Of a DNA stretch of 64,000 nt, positions 63,615-64,000 are shown piece after piece. A program made the position numbers and the translations under genes. The notes under the pieces are model-generated. The model saw nothing but the letters and a program-made list of their open reading frames with translations, was not told where the DNA came from and did no database searches. Origin of the DNA: Candidatus Methylomirabilota bacterium (lineage in GTDB: Bacteria; Methylomirabilota; Methylomirabilia; Rokubacteriales; CSP1-6); NCBI GenBank assembly GCA_035315345.1, contig DATFYA010000105.1, positions 1-64,000 on the forward strand, read 5' to 3'. The first letter of the stretch is position 1. Each line of letters opens with the position of its first letter.

Positions 63615-64000
63615 TCAGGCGCCGCGAAGGCGCGGGTCGAGCGTGTCGCGAAGCGCATCGCCGAGCAGGTTGGAGCCGAAGACGGCGAGGCTGATGGCCA
63701 GGCCCGGGAACATCACCAGCCAGGGCGCCTTCTGCGCGTACTCGGCCGCGGACACCGAGAGCATCCGGCCCCACGAGGGGTAGGGCTCGGGCACGCCGAG
63801 GCCCAGGAAGGACAGCGCGGCCTCCACCAGGATGGCGCTGCCGAGCTGCGCGGTGCACAGCACGATGAAGGGCCCGATGGTGTTGGGCAGCACGTGGCGG
63901 AAGGCGATGCGGAGATGGCGGAGGCCGACCGCACGCGCGGCCTCCACGTACTGCATCTCGCGGATGGACAGCACGCTCGCTCGGATGACCCGCGCCGCGC
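63615..64000 (-). CDS. Peptide/nickel-type ABC transporter permease (DppC-like), 5' end outside window
   Basis: The last 128 residues of an inner-membrane permease. The EAA loop is QYVEAARAVGLRHLRIAFRHVLPN, followed by TIGPFIVLCTAQLGSAILVEAALSFLGLG and the terminal GSNLLGDALRDTLDPRLRG, typical of DppC/OppC. Imports peptides or other substrates with ATPases and a binding protein that lie beyond the right edge. The amidase gene follows after the palindromic element. Confidence 0.93.
   Translation of the reverse strand, partial: AARVIRASVLSIREMQYVEAARAVGLRHLRIAFRHVLPNTIGPFIVLCTAQLGSAILVEAALSFLGLGVPEPYPSWGRMLSVSAAEYAQKAPWLVMFPGLAISLAVFGSNLLGDALRDTLDPRLRGA

Overview
The window is a GC-rich bacterial chromosome segment with dense, mostly minus-strand operons, short intergenic gaps and many ATGA/TGATG stop-start overlaps. 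A complete-looking division and cell wall (dcw) cluster, an RND pump, outer-membrane OmpA-type and other lipoproteins and a hopanoid C-3 methylase point to a diderm, GC-rich environmental lineage. The mix (PASTA-bearing FtsI, hisZ-purA, HpnR, sigma-54 regulator, peptide ABC permease next to an amidase) fits Methylomirabilota/'Ca. Rokubacteria'-like or deltaproteobacterial soil organisms. This placement is inference, because no rRNA is present.

Layout. 1-2861: chromate-resistance type operon chrB-ocd-chrA with its own promoter and palindrome; chrA runs off the left edge. 2862-4428: a gene-poor patch with a J-domain/winged-helix gene, tRNA-Glu, a 17-bp repeat of the tRNA 3' end, and a decayed methyltransferase fragment. 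4783-7627: a secreted di-haem peroxidase-like protein and a membrane-anchored trypsin-like protease, convergent. 7942-13918: tetR, periplasmic adaptor, RND pump and methyltransferase, all overlapping, behind a promoter with an operator on its -10 box. 14274-17247: small orphan genes (receiver protein, short lipoproteins, small membrane proteins), a broken nitroreductase and tRNA-Lys. 17301-22537: kup, trxC, dedA, a monooxygenase-fold protein, a dehydrogenase and small genes. 22688-29172: hpnR, an OmpA-like lipoprotein, a membrane-anchored HAMP-OtsA fusion with otsB, and a lipoprotein. Three upstream regions here share the box CG(T/G)GTAA repeated about 20 bp apart.

29175-37359 is a long minus-strand run: aminotransferase, histidine phosphatase, hisZ, purA, NtrC-type regulator, its kinase and a Pro-rich lipoprotein. 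37829-43743 carries yggS, proC, yggT, divIVA, DUF167, mtnA and a SagB-like tandem nitroreductase, preceded by pgeF. 43864-60230 is the dcw cluster in the order mraZ-rsmH-ftsL-ftsI-murE-murF-mraY-murD-ftsW-murC-murB-ftsQ-ftsA-ftsZ, with murG and ddl missing from their usual places. 60342-64000 holds an M48 metalloprotease lipoprotein, a lone pseudopilin, an amidase, and the end of a peptide-type ABC permease.

The most unusual structures are a 168-bp cloverleaf-like palindrome between the permease and amidase genes, the shared CG(T/G)GTAA promoter box, the receptor-like OtsA fusion, and the tRNA-Glu-flanked J-domain patch.
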